NCBI GenBank assembly: GCA_964428185.1
Contig: CAYRXH010000056.1
Location: 1 to 16,050, forward strand
DNA from: CAYMAZ01 sp964428185
GTDB taxonomy: Bacteria > Bacteroidota > Bacteroidia > Bacteroidales > DTU049
Length of the DNA stretch: 16,050 nt
Direction of reading: 5' to 3'
Below are positions 6,239-14,054 of the stretch, piece after piece. Position 1 is the stretch's first letter. Every line of letters begins with the position of its first letter. The position numbers and the translations under genes are program-made. The notes under the pieces are model-generated. The model did no database searches. It was not told the DNA's origin and saw only the letters and a list, made by a program, of their open reading frames with translations.

Positions 6239-7318
6239 ATGACATTCACTGATGTAATATCCGATGTGCGTCTTTTCAACAGCAATCAGGAATTATACGG
6301 AGTTATGATAGAGGATATCAGGAATGCGTCAAAAAACATTTATTTTGAAATATACAAAATAACCAAAGACCCTATTGGGCAATTGTTCAGAGACGAACTG
6401 GCTGCAGCTGCAAAAAGAGGAGTAAAAGTAGTGTTACTTTTTGATGCTTGGGGCACCGGTGCTTCCCTGTCTTTTTTCCAATCTGTAATTGACAATGGCG
6501 GATATGTCAGAGCATTCAATACATTGCGTCCAGGCACAAGAATTTTTACACAAAGTCATCGAAGAAATCACAGAAAAATTATTACCATTGATGATACAAT
6601 TTGTTACATCGGATCATCAAATATTTCATATTATTCTGTGGTATGGAGGGAACTGATGCTTAGATTAACAGGCAGTATTACAAAACCCTTTAGACAAATT
6701 GTGGAACTTGATTTTAAAACATATCAGAAATATTCATACACCAGAAGAAGATTCACCCGGGTGATTCACTTCAGGGGATTTGAGATTATTAGAGATGTTC
6801 CATCAATATATAAGCAGAAGGTTATGAGAAAGTACTTGCATCTTATAAGAAATGCATCTCAATCCGTTTATATTGAGACTCCTTATTTTCTTCCAGGGTA
6901 TAGATTGAGAAAATCAATGGCCGAAGCGTGTCAGAGAGGAGTGGATGTGACAGTGGTGTTGCCAAAAAACTCGGATGTTCGTTTGGTGGATGTTCTGAGA
7001 AATAAATACCTTGGGCAGATTCATAAGTCAGGTGTGAATATTCTTTACTATTATCCGAACAATCTTCATGCAAAACTTATGATGATTGATGAAGTCTTAT
7101 TTTGTGTCGGATCATCGAACTTTGATTACAGGAGCTTCAGATATATGCATGAAGTTGTGCTGTTGGGAAAACACGGACAAATTCTCGAAGAACTCAGGAA
7201 ACATCAGGAACAGACGCAGAAAGCAGTACAACCGTTTGATTATGAATTCTGGAAGAAGAGACCCAGAATTGAAAAAATTGTTGCCTGGATGCTTGTTCCA
7301 TTTCGTTACTTTTTTTAA
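6239..7318 (+). CDS. Phospholipase D-family protein, cardiolipin synthase-like
   Basis: 359 residues with two PLD (HKD) motifs: HRKIITID (H111, K113, D118) followed by GSSN (125-128), and HAKLMMID (H277, K279, D284) followed by GSSNFDYRSF (291-300). The second motif context is typical of cardiolipin synthases, which join phosphatidyl groups to phosphatidylglycerol or, in some types, phosphatidylethanolamine. It lacks the N-terminal membrane helices of classical ClsA and is closer in layout to ClsB/YbhO-type enzymes. A basic C-terminus (RPRIEKIVAWMLVPFRYFF) with an aromatic tail may aid membrane contact. The start was chosen from the promoter position. It converges with the DUF4837 gene, 6 bp away, with no visible terminator between. 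Another PLD-type phosphatidyltransferase or phospholipase activity is possible. Confidence 0.87.
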   Translation: MTFTDVISDVRLFNSNQELYGVMIEDIRNASKNIYFEIYKITKDPIGQLFRDELAAAAKRGVKVVLLFDAWGTGASLSFFQSVIDNGGYVRAFNTLRPGTRIFTQSHRRNHRKIITIDDTICYIGSSNISYYSVVWRELMLRLTGSITKPFRQIVELDFKTYQKYSYTRRRFTRVIHFRGFEIIRDVPSIYKQKVMRKYLHLIRNASQSVYIETPYFLPGYRLRKSMAEACQRGVDVTVVLPKNSDVRLVDVLRNKYLGQIHKSGVNILYYYPNNLHAKLMMIDEVLFCVGSSNFDYRSFRYMHEVVLLGKHGQILEELRKHQEQTQKAVQPFDYEFWKKRPRIEKIVAWMLVPFRYFF

Positions 7319-7324
7319 TAAATA

Positions 7325-8311
7325 CTATTTGGCGAATTCTGCAGAATGGATGATTGCTTCAAGTTGAAGCAGCAGATCCCGTTTGTCCCGGCTGGGGTAG
7401 TAAACATATCCGTCAAGCCCATAGAGAAATTTTTTGTCAGGATCAGTGAAGAAAACGGAAACATAAGGACCGCCCATAAAATCTCCCATAATAATCCAAA
7501 GTCCTCTAATTTCTGTTGCATCTCCAAAATTCATTGAGGTAGTGCTAATGATAGGATGAGTTAATGTGTCAGTAATCATATAAGAGCCTTCAACTTCACC
7601 AGGAATATTGAGTTGAGTAATATTGTTTTTCCAGTCAAGAAGAAACTGTGGATCTGGCATCTGATCGCCATTATATTCCTGACGATAAATCATCAGCCCC
7701 TGCGAGTATCTGTTGGTTTCAAGCCTTAACCAGAGAAAGCCGGGAGAAGATTTGGCGACATAGAAACTCTTGGGAACAATCATTGATAAACCGAAGTCAC
7801 TTCGTATTTGATTCTGAATGGTTATGCTTTCCTGCATTTTGTATGCTCTCTGAATCCTGAGAAAGTCAGTATGCCTGAATTTGTTTATGAGTGCGTGTTC
7901 TCCTTTTTTGAGGAGTTCAATCAGATGATCAGGATCAGAAGCCATAGCTTCAACGTATGATTGAGGCTTGGCAAAAACATTATCTGAATATTGGAGGCGG
8001 GCTTCTTTTACAGTATCACTAATAATTACTCGGAGAATGTTCCTGTGTTTCTTAAACAGATCATCCAGTTCATTCAGGGGCAGTAAAGTAAACATGGGTT
8101 CAGGCTGGTTCAGGCCATCCTGTGCTTTCATAAAAATAGCACGGATACTATCGCCCACAGGAGATTCCCACAGTTTGGTGTCGATATATACAAGAATCTC
8201 AGAGTTTTTTCCGGTAGACACTGCCTTTTCAACGGTTGTTGTGCAGGAACATACAATCAGTAACAATGCCCCTATGAACACTGTAATAAATTTGCCTGAA
8301 TGAGTTAGCAT
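7325..8311 (-). CDS. DUF4837 family lipoprotein
   Basis: 328 residues. The N-terminal hydrophobic stretch (about 7-22) ends in IVCSC, with C23 the likely lipidated cysteine of a signal peptidase II site. The body matches what I know of DUF4837, a Bacteroidetes family of unknown function. Its best-conserved parts are GSYMITDTL and RGLWIIMGDFMGGPYVS (269-285), followed by an aromatic strand-rich end (GYVYYPSRDKRD). It is probably anchored in the cell envelope. It follows the MltD-like lytic transglycosylase by 16 bp on the same strand and is likely co-transcribed, which hints at an envelope or peptidoglycan-linked role. That link is inference only. Confidence 0.85.
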   Translation of the reverse strand: MLTHSGKFITVFIGALLLIVCSCTTTVEKAVSTGKNSEILVYIDTKLWESPVGDSIRAIFMKAQDGLNQPEPMFTLLPLNELDDLFKKHRNILRVIISDTVKEARLQYSDNVFAKPQSYVEAMASDPDHLIELLKKGEHALINKFRHTDFLRIQRAYKMQESITIQNQIRSDFGLSMIVPKSFYVAKSSPGFLWLRLETNRYSQGLMIYRQEYNGDQMPDPQFLLDWKNNITQLNIPGEVEGSYMITDTLTHPIISTTSMNFGDATEIRGLWIIMGDFMGGPYVSVFFTDPDKKFLYGLDGYVYYPSRDKRDLLLQLEAIIHSAEFAK

Positions 8312-8327
8312 AATAAGTGAAGTTAAA

Positions 8328-9989
8328 TTATTTGATAATTTTAAGTCTTTGTCCCACCTGCAGGTTGTTTCCTGTCAGATTGTTGTCAGATTTGATTTTT
8401 TCGACAGTTGTAGAATATTTGTTGGCAATACCCCAGAGAGTATCACCGGATTGAACAGTATGCCACGTGGTAGTTCCGGTGCTCTTTGATGCATTGGTGT
8501 TGGTAGTAAAGGCAGTACCGCTGACTTTCAGTTTTTGTCCGGGATGAATTGTTTTTGAGCGAAGATTGTTCCACTGAACGATTTGATCTATGGTGCATCC
8601 GTATTTTTGAGCAATAACACCGAGACTTTCTCCGCTTTGAACAATATGAGTGCCGGTAGGTGTTTTGCCATTATTGCTTGAATTGTTTGATGCAGTTGTG
8701 GAAGAGTTTGAGTTAGTAGTTGTTGCCACTGGATCACGGGTGATAATGATTTTTAAAAGCTCTTCAGGTGTTTTAATGGTTTTAAGAACAGTCAGGCTGT
8801 CTTTTTTAAGGCTGTCAGATTCATTAAGCAGAACAGAAGAGTCAATACGATATTCTCCCTTAAAGACGGTCAATCCTGAAGTGGTTATAAATTCGGACAT
8901 CAGTTCAGGATATTTTGTAGCATATGTCATATAATACAGATCCATTTCAACTTCAGCAAATTTCAGAGATTTATTTTTTGGGATCCTTAAAAAATAATGG
9001 TTTCCTTCAAAAGGAGCAGGAATAATCTGTTTTTTATATGCAGGATTGAGCAGTTCCACCTGTTCAATGGGGATGTCCAGCATGTTTGAAATGACAAGAA
9101 AAGATAATTCTGCCTTCACTGCGACTGTATCAACCGTAGTGTCAATAATAACAGGCACCAGTGGTCTGATATTATGTTCGGCATAATATGTAAAAACATA
9201 GGCAGCAGCAATATAAGCAGGCACATATTTCTGGGTTTCACGAGGGAGGTTTACGCGTATTTTCCAGTAATCAAACTGATCATTTGTTGCTTTAATGGCC
9301 CGGTTAATTCTTCCGGCACCTGCATTATAGGCAGCAAGACACAATGCCCAGTCCCCATAGATTTTATAGAGATCAATGAAATGTCTGCATGCAGCGTCAG
9401 TAGCCTTATAGGGGTCAAACCTGTCATCCACATAGCTGTTGTTGTTCAGTCCATACATAAGCCCGGTTTTATACATAAACTGCCATAAACCTGCTGCACC
9501 GACCCGTGATTTGGCAATTGGGTTCAATGCTGATTCAACAATGGGTAAAAATTTGAGATCAAGAGGAAGACCATATTTGTCAAGCATTTCCTCGAACATA
9601 GGAAAATATAAATCTGAAAGTCCGATAAGTCGTGCAATAAACGATCTTCTTTTGAGATAAAAATCTATATGGGCTTTCACATCCTCATTAAATCTGAATT
9701 CAATAGGCGATGCAGCATTCATGGCAGCAATTCGCACCCTGAGTATGGAGTCATTGTATTCTGGAATATATGTGGCTGGCATGGTGTATTGATGCTTCAG
9801 AGACATGTCTTCTCTGAACAATGTGCTGTAAAAAAAGGCAGAATTGGCCATGCTGTCACACATTTCGACTGCTTTGCTGCCCATCAGCAATTCTTCGTTT
9901 GAAGGCTGAGCTGCTGAAGGTTGAGATGAAGCTGAAAAACACGAGAATAGAAAAACACTCAACAAGGGAAAAATCATTCGAAACATCAT
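8328..9989 (-). CDS. LysM-containing lytic transglycosylase, MltD-like
   Basis: 553 residues. The signal sequence ends in LFSC (C17), a probable lipoprotein site. The goose-type SLT domain spans about 125-290, with the catalytic glutamate E152 in LPIVESALNP (148-157), GLWQFM (167-172) and AAYNAGAGR (219-227), all diagnostic of the MltD/SLT family, which cleaves the MurNAc-GlcNAc bond of peptidoglycan to form anhydro-muropeptides. A Ser/Asn/Thr-rich linker (about 423-447) precedes two C-terminal LysM domains (about 448-491 and 509-553) that bind glycan. The start has two adjacent ATGs (9989 and 9986). The DUF4837 gene follows after 16 bp. It is divergent from the NlpC/P60 gene, so two wall hydrolases share one regulatory region. 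Confidence 0.93.
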   Translation of the reverse strand: MMFRMIFPLLSVFLFSCFSASSQPSAAQPSNEELLMGSKAVEMCDSMANSAFFYSTLFREDMSLKHQYTMPATYIPEYNDSILRVRIAAMNAASPIEFRFNEDVKAHIDFYLKRRSFIARLIGLSDLYFPMFEEMLDKYGLPLDLKFLPIVESALNPIAKSRVGAAGLWQFMYKTGLMYGLNNNSYVDDRFDPYKATDAACRHFIDLYKIYGDWALCLAAYNAGAGRINRAIKATNDQFDYWKIRVNLPRETQKYVPAYIAAAYVFTYYAEHNIRPLVPVIIDTTVDTVAVKAELSFLVISNMLDIPIEQVELLNPAYKKQIIPAPFEGNHYFLRIPKNKSLKFAEVEMDLYYMTYATKYPELMSEFITTSGLTVFKGEYRIDSSVLLNESDSLKKDSLTVLKTIKTPEELLKIIITRDPVATTTNSNSSTTASNNSSNNGKTPTGTHIVQSGESLGVIAQKYGCTIDQIVQWNNLRSKTIHPGQKLKVSGTAFTTNTNASKSTGTTTWHTVQSGDTLWGIANKYSTTVEKIKSDNNLTGNNLQVGQRLKIIK

Positions 9990-9991
9990 TG

Positions 9992-10053
9992 TACCGTTTT
10001 TATCTCAATGCAAAGTAATGAATTTTTAACGAACCCACAAAACAAAAACGGTA
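9992..10053. repeat. 10-bp inverted repeat flanking the mltD-like promoter
   Basis: TACCGTTTTT (9992-10001) and AAAAACGGTA (10044-10053) are a perfect inverted repeat. Between them the minus strand has TTACTTTG (10018-10011), a near match to the -7 element (second base differs), which is the best promoter candidate for the lytic transglycosylase gene. One arm would lie in the leader and the other near or upstream of -33. The layout is compatible with paired operator sites, but AT-rich sequence makes chance possible. Confidence 0.35.
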
Positions 10054-10159
10054 TTTTAAGACATTTGTTGCTTATATTGAGAATGTTTTTTCAAGAGTAT
10101 AGTATGTGTTTTTGTTGGATATATATCATTGAAAGGTTAGAAAAACAGGACATTGTCAG

Positions 10160-10199
10160 AAATCTGGAACTTTCAGATTTTCAAACAATTGATTGTTGA
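10160..10199. promoter_or_regulatory. Two adjacent inverted repeats before the NlpC/P60 promoter
   Basis: AAATCTG (10160-10166) and CAGATTT (10174-10180) form a perfect 7-bp inverted repeat around 7 nt. Directly next to it, TCAA(A)CAAT and ATTGTTGA (10181-10199) form an 8-bp repeat with one bulged base, overlapping the presumed -33 element. They could be operator half-sites. No regulator gene is nearby. Confidence 0.3.
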
Positions 10200-10216
10200 A
10201 AAAATGTGTAGTTTTG
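10189..10216 (+). promoter_or_regulatory. Promoter of the NlpC/P60 gene
   Basis: TAGTTTTG (10209-10216) matches TAnnTTTG, with TTG at 10189-10191 spaced 17 nt upstream. The start codon at 10222 is only 5 nt past the -7 element, so the transcript would be leaderless or nearly so. Confidence 0.5.
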
Positions 10217-10221
10217 CACAC

Positions 10222-10764
10222 ATGAAAAAACTTGGTTTTATTTTCATTTTTGTTGTCTTTTTGGGGCTAAACATAAAAGCCTCAGAATCATTGCCGGATT
10301 CACTTTCTGCAGATACATGTCATAAGCAGCATATGGCTTTGATTGATAGTGTGATTACATTTGCAAAAAACTTTATCGGTGTTCCATATAAATATGGAGG
10401 AAAAGGACCAAAGGGCTTTGATTGTTCAGGATTTGTGCACTATATTTTTGAACCATGGGGTTTTAATCTGCCATATTCCAGCAAAGGGTATGGCGAATAT
10501 GGAAGAGAAGTTGAACTCAGTGAAGTGAGGCCAGGGGATTTTGCTCTTTTCAGAGGAAGAAGTTCATCATCAACAGGTATTGGGCATGTTGCACTTGTTG
10601 TTGATGTTGATGAAAACGGGCAGGTATTTATCATTCATGCTACCATACACAAGGGAATCACCATTGACAACATGAGTAATCAGGATTATTATACAACAAG
10701 ATATCTTCAAGTGAGGCGTATGCCATTGCCTTGTGAAGTGTCAGATACAATTTCTTCAGATTAA
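10222..10764 (+). CDS. Secreted NlpC/P60 cysteine peptidase
   Basis: 180 residues. The N-terminus MKKLGFIFIFVVFLGLNIKA is a classical signal peptide, probably cleaved after residue 20 (IKA-SES). The NlpC/P60 domain (about 41-168) holds the catalytic triad: C68 in GFDCSGF, H122 in IGHVALV and H139 in FIIHA. Family enzymes cut peptidoglycan stem peptides, usually between D-iGlu and the diamino acid. There is no separate SH3 or LysM targeting domain. ATG 10222 was chosen over in-frame 10153 and 10204, which precede or overlap the promoter and would spoil the signal peptide. It is divergent from the MltD-like gene. Its TAA stop overlaps the stop codon of the opposing LOG-family gene. Confidence 0.92.
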   Translation: MKKLGFIFIFVVFLGLNIKASESLPDSLSADTCHKQHMALIDSVITFAKNFIGVPYKYGGKGPKGFDCSGFVHYIFEPWGFNLPYSSKGYGEYGREVELSEVRPGDFALFRGRSSSSTGIGHVALVVDVDENGQVFIIHATIHKGITIDNMSNQDYYTTRYLQVRRMPLPCEVSDTISSD

Positions 10765-11297
10765 TTTTTTGAAGTAATTTCAAGAATAAGTTGTCTCACC
10801 TCTTCTGGTGAAAATGCTTTGTGCAGAAGTTTTCTGCGTCTTGAATCCAGTTGGGTGCCTCCTAAGATTTTTGCCCAACCGTCATAAGCATCATAGCAAA
10901 TCACATGCTTGTTTTTCTGCCATGCAAAAGCAATTTCTGAGAGGGTGCCTGCTCCCCCTGCAACCGCAACAAGGACATCGGCTGAGTTGACAATGATTGC
11001 ATTTCGGCTGATACCTATTCCTGTTGGAATGACAATGTCACAATAAAGATTGGCTGAACTTCTTTTGTCATAGGGTGTGATTCCCATTGAAACCCCTTTC
11101 CTTTTTTTTACGCTTAAGAACCCTTTACACGCTGCCTCCATAATACCCTCCATGCCTCCGCAAACCATATGCATCTGGAGTTCAGCGATAAGTTTCCCCA
11201 ACTCTGTGCCAAATGCATACACCTCTTGTGTACATGTAAACTTGCTGGGTCCGATCACTCCCACAACAGGTAATCTTTCAGATTTATGCAGTTTCAT
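10761..11297 (-). CDS. LOG-family (TIGR00725-type) nucleotide-binding Rossmann protein
   Basis: 178 residues. The fold and motifs are those of the lysine decarboxylase-like/LOG superfamily: VVCGG-type turn at VCGGMEGIMEAA (45-56), SRN (97-99), and AGGAGTLSEI (113-122), the variant of PGGxGTxxE, with E121 retained. LOG proteins hydrolyse the glycosidic bond of nucleotide monophosphates. The TIGR00725 subgroup to which this looks closest is not well characterised, so activity is unproven. The proline of the PGG motif is alanine here. The ATG overlaps the pheT stop by 4 bases (ATGA), so translation is probably coupled to pheT. The gene meets the NlpC/P60 gene tail to tail. Confidence 0.87.
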   Translation of the reverse strand: MKLHKSERLPVVGVIGPSKFTCTQEVYAFGTELGKLIAELQMHMVCGGMEGIMEAACKGFLSVKKRKGVSMGITPYDKRSSANLYCDIVIPTGIGISRNAIIVNSADVLVAVAGGAGTLSEIAFAWQKNKHVICYDAYDGWAKILGGTQLDSRRRKLLHKAFSPEEVRQLILEITSKN

Positions 11298-13756
11298 CGT
11301 ATGTGTGCTCCGAGTTCTTTAATCAATGATTGTCTGACAGATTCAATGACAGCTTCTGTTTCTTTGTCTGTAAGTGTTTTGTCTGCATCCTGGAGGATGA
11401 TATTGATAGCATATGATTTTTTGCCATCAGGAAGATTTTTCCCCTGATAAATATCAAAAAGTCTCACAGACTTGATCAGCCTTCCACCCTTCTGCCTTAC
11501 AATTTCTCTGATCTGATTGTATGTTACCGGGGTGTCAATAAGCATGGCGATATCTCTGTGTACCTCAGGAAATTTTGGAGGTTCACTTGCCATAATTTTT
11601 TTGTTCAGCATCAATTCGCAAATTGTATCCCAGCAAATTTCTGCGAAAAACACATCCTGTCTGCATTCAGTCTGATCAAGTATATGTTTTGATACTTTTC
11701 CAGCTTCAAGAAGCAATTTGCCATTGGTTTTCAGGTTGTAACGGATTGCTTTTTCAAATATTTCTGAATCCATTACATCAACAGATATCATATCTTCACC
11801 GATTCCGGAACGGCGGAGTATCATTCCTAAAGTGTCTTTTAAATGAAAGAATGTTGTTGATTCTTCAGGGTATTTCCAGTTTAGCGGAAATACTCTCCCG
11901 CTTATCCAGAGAGCAAGTTTTGTCACTTCTCTGAATTGTTCTGAAACAGATTTTGTTTTATCAGAACTGATGCGGGAATATGTTTTTCCAAATTCAAAAA
12001 AACGCAGATCAGTTTGTTTGCGGTTAATATTATGAGCTATGGATTCAAGTCCGCTGAAAAGCATTGTTCGTCTCATGGTGCTGAGTTCATTGCTTAGTGC
12101 ATTCATAATGGAGACATTCAGCGAGGGGTTAAAACCATTGGCTTCACAATAATAGGTTTCTGCAGAAAGAGAATTTGTGAGTATTTCGAAAAAACCAGCT
12201 CCTGTAAGCATTTCAGCAAAAACATTCTGAAGAGCATTGTTGTCAGATGGTGCGTTGACTGTGAGTGTCGATTTGTGGAATTCAGGAACAGGAATATTAT
12301 TATAACCATATATTCTGAGAATTTCTTCAACAACATCAGCAGGACGGGTAACATCTACTTTTGCATAGGGTGCAAGGACAGAAATTTTACCGTTGGATGT
12401 CTCGATTAATTCAAAATCAAGATCTTTCAGAATTTCAGTTTGAACAGCATCAGAAATCTGAGTTCCTACTGAACGGTTCACATAGTCATAACTCAGAGTG
12501 ATACTTGCTTTTCTAATTGGTTTAGGATAAACATCATAAACAGGAGAACTGATAGTTCCTCCTGCAATTTCTTTGATAAGCTGAGCTGCCCTTTTTAATG
12601 CATATATTGTCATTGAAGGATCTGCACCGCGTTCAAATCTGAATGAAGATTCTGTTTTCAACCCAAGTCTGGTACTTGTTTTTCTTATGGTAACGGGATG
12701 AAAATAAGCACTCTCAAGAAAAATGGCTTTTGTGAAGTCAGAAACACCGGCTTCAATCCCTCCGAATATCCCGGCAATACACATCCCACCCTCACTGTTG
12801 CAAATCATTAGATCATCAGGAAACATGGTTCGTTTCACCTCATCAAGGGTCGTTAATTCAAATGGGCTGGGAAATTTTTTAACTATGACTTTGTTCCCTT
12901 TGATGTGTTTCATGTCAAAGGCATGAAGGGGATGTCCGGTTTCAAGCATTACGTAGTTTGTAATGTCAACCACATTATTGATTGGGCGAATGCCTGCTGC
13001 ACTCAGACGGTAAGCCATCCATTGCGGGGAGGGAGCAATTTTCAGATCACTGATTGTAATTCCTGAATATCTGGGACAAGCAGAGAAGTCTTCAATAATT
13101 ATTTCAACAGGCATGGATTCAGTATCAGTTGAAAAATCTGAAAGATCAGGGATGCTAAGCGAATATTTCCGGTGCTTTCCAGCATTCAGTGCTGCTGCCA
13201 CATCCCGGGCAACCCCAATATGAGAGGCTGCGTCCACTCTGTTAGGGGTGAGTCCGATTGTAAAAACCCAGTCCTGTTGAATATTAAAATACTCAGAAGC
13301 TGGTTTGCCAACCGGGGCATCTTCAGGAAGTACCATTATTCCTTCGTGGGAACTTCCGATACCGAGTTCATCTTCAGCACATATCATCCCTGCCGATTCA
13401 ACGCCCCTGATTTTTGTTTTTTTTATCTCCCTTGGTTCATCATTTTGATATAAAATTGTTCCCGGAATTGCAACAAGCACTTTCTGTCCCTCTGCAACAT
13501 TGGGTGCGCCACAAACAATTTGAAGAAATTCCCCAGAACCAATATGTACTTTGGTCTCACTAAGTTTATCAGCATTTGGGTGTTTCTTACATTCTGTGAC
13601 ATGTCCGATAACAATACCTTTCAGACCTCCTTTCACACTTTCCCATTCAGCAAGCTCCTCAACTTCCAGACCGCAGTTTGTCAAAACGGCAGAAAGTTCT
13701 TCGGGACTGATGTCCAGATCAATATATTCCTTTAGCCAGTTATATGAAATTTTCAT
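11294..13756 (-). CDS. pheT: Phenylalanine-tRNA ligase beta subunit
   Basis: 820 residues, full length for the bacterial beta subunit. PheT pairs with PheS as an (alpha-beta)2 enzyme charging tRNA-Phe, and its B3/B4 domain edits misacylated Tyr-tRNA. Visible regions are the N-terminal MKISYNWLKEYIDLD, the EMAP-type tRNA-binding domain (about 44-155), B3/B4 with INNVVDITNYVMLETGHPLHAFD (about 255-280), B5 (about 405-475), the catalytic-like core, and the C-terminal ferredoxin-fold anticodon-binding domain (about 728-820, beginning KFPEVHRDIAML). pheS is not adjacent, as is common in Bacteroidetes. A TATTTTTG -7 element precedes it. The LOG-family gene is coupled downstream. Confidence 0.98.
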   Translation of the reverse strand: MKISYNWLKEYIDLDISPEELSAVLTNCGLEVEELAEWESVKGGLKGIVIGHVTECKKHPNADKLSETKVHIGSGEFLQIVCGAPNVAEGQKVLVAIPGTILYQNDEPREIKKTKIRGVESAGMICAEDELGIGSSHEGIMVLPEDAPVGKPASEYFNIQQDWVFTIGLTPNRVDAASHIGVARDVAAALNAGKHRKYSLSIPDLSDFSTDTESMPVEIIIEDFSACPRYSGITISDLKIAPSPQWMAYRLSAAGIRPINNVVDITNYVMLETGHPLHAFDMKHIKGNKVIVKKFPSPFELTTLDEVKRTMFPDDLMICNSEGGMCIAGIFGGIEAGVSDFTKAIFLESAYFHPVTIRKTSTRLGLKTESSFRFERGADPSMTIYALKRAAQLIKEIAGGTISSPVYDVYPKPIRKASITLSYDYVNRSVGTQISDAVQTEILKDLDFELIETSNGKISVLAPYAKVDVTRPADVVEEILRIYGYNNIPVPEFHKSTLTVNAPSDNNALQNVFAEMLTGAGFFEILTNSLSAETYYCEANGFNPSLNVSIMNALSNELSTMRRTMLFSGLESIAHNINRKQTDLRFFEFGKTYSRISSDKTKSVSEQFREVTKLALWISGRVFPLNWKYPEESTTFFHLKDTLGMILRRSGIGEDMISVDVMDSEIFEKAIRYNLKTNGKLLLEAGKVSKHILDQTECRQDVFFAEICWDTICELMLNKKIMASEPPKFPEVHRDIAMLIDTPVTYNQIREIVRQKGGRLIKSVRLFDIYQGKNLPDGKKSYAINIILQDADKTLTDKETEAVIESVRQSLIKELGAHIR

Positions 13757-13777
13757 TGGTTAAAAATCTTGAAGCGC

Positions 13778-13785
13778 AAAAATAA
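13778..13785 (-). promoter_or_regulatory. -7 element for pheT
   Basis: The minus strand reads TATTTTTG, an exact TAnnTTTG match 21 nt before the pheT start, giving a leader of about 15 nt. A convincing -33 element was not seen at normal spacing. Confidence 0.45.
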
Positions 13786-13866
13786 CCAAAATCCCTGATG
13801 TATGGATAAGGAATATGATGCCTCATTTGTTGAGTTTAGCTGCCATGAAGAGAGAATTAATATTTT

Positions 13867-13911
13867 TTTAGTTTTTTAAATTGAAAACAATATTGTATCA
13901 TAAAAACTAAA
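13867..13911. repeat. Nested inverted repeat upstream of pheT
   Basis: TTTAGTTTTT (13867-13876) and AAAAACTAAA (13902-13911) form a perfect 10-bp inverted repeat. The enclosed 25 nt contain a second palindrome, ACAATATTGT (13887-13896). It lies about 80 bp upstream of the pheT -7 element and directly before dispersed repeat copy 2. The sequence is very AT-rich, so function is uncertain. Confidence 0.35.
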
Positions 13912-13930
13912 TAATTTCTTGGGGATGAAA

Positions 13931-14050
13931 ATTGTTGAAAATCAACACATGGAAATTTCTATAAGGTACAACAGGCAAAAAAAATATCACAAAACATGCT
14001 GTTTTACCGATTTTTCAAACCGGTATGTTTTTTTATCGAACAATAGTGTT
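13931..14050 (+). repeat. Dispersed ~115-bp structured repeat, copy 2
   Basis: This is the second copy of the element at 441-560, in the same window orientation and at exactly the same block spacing apart from a compensating 2-nt shift in the middle. Conserved blocks are ATTGTTGAAAATCAACA (13931-13947), CACAAAACATGC (13988-13999), GATTTTTCAA (14009-14018) and CCGGTAT (14020-14026) plus T7. Hairpin 1 is TGTTGA/TCAACA around AAA. Hairpin 2 is TACCG/CGGTA. It fills the gap between pheT and ygiQ, antisense to both, ending a few bases from the ygiQ stop codon. Read on the minus strand it also offers AAAAC/GTTTT and TACCG/CGGTA hairpins just after ygiQ, so it could end ygiQ transcription. Confidence 0.7.
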
Positions 14051-14054
14051 TTTT

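Noticed and set aside
10033..10056. Possible third, shortened copy of the dispersed repeat (ACAAAACA...CGGTATTTT)
   Set aside because: Only two short AT-rich words match and the conserved middle is missing. Chance is likely in this sequence, and the 10-bp inverted repeat at the same place explains it equally well.
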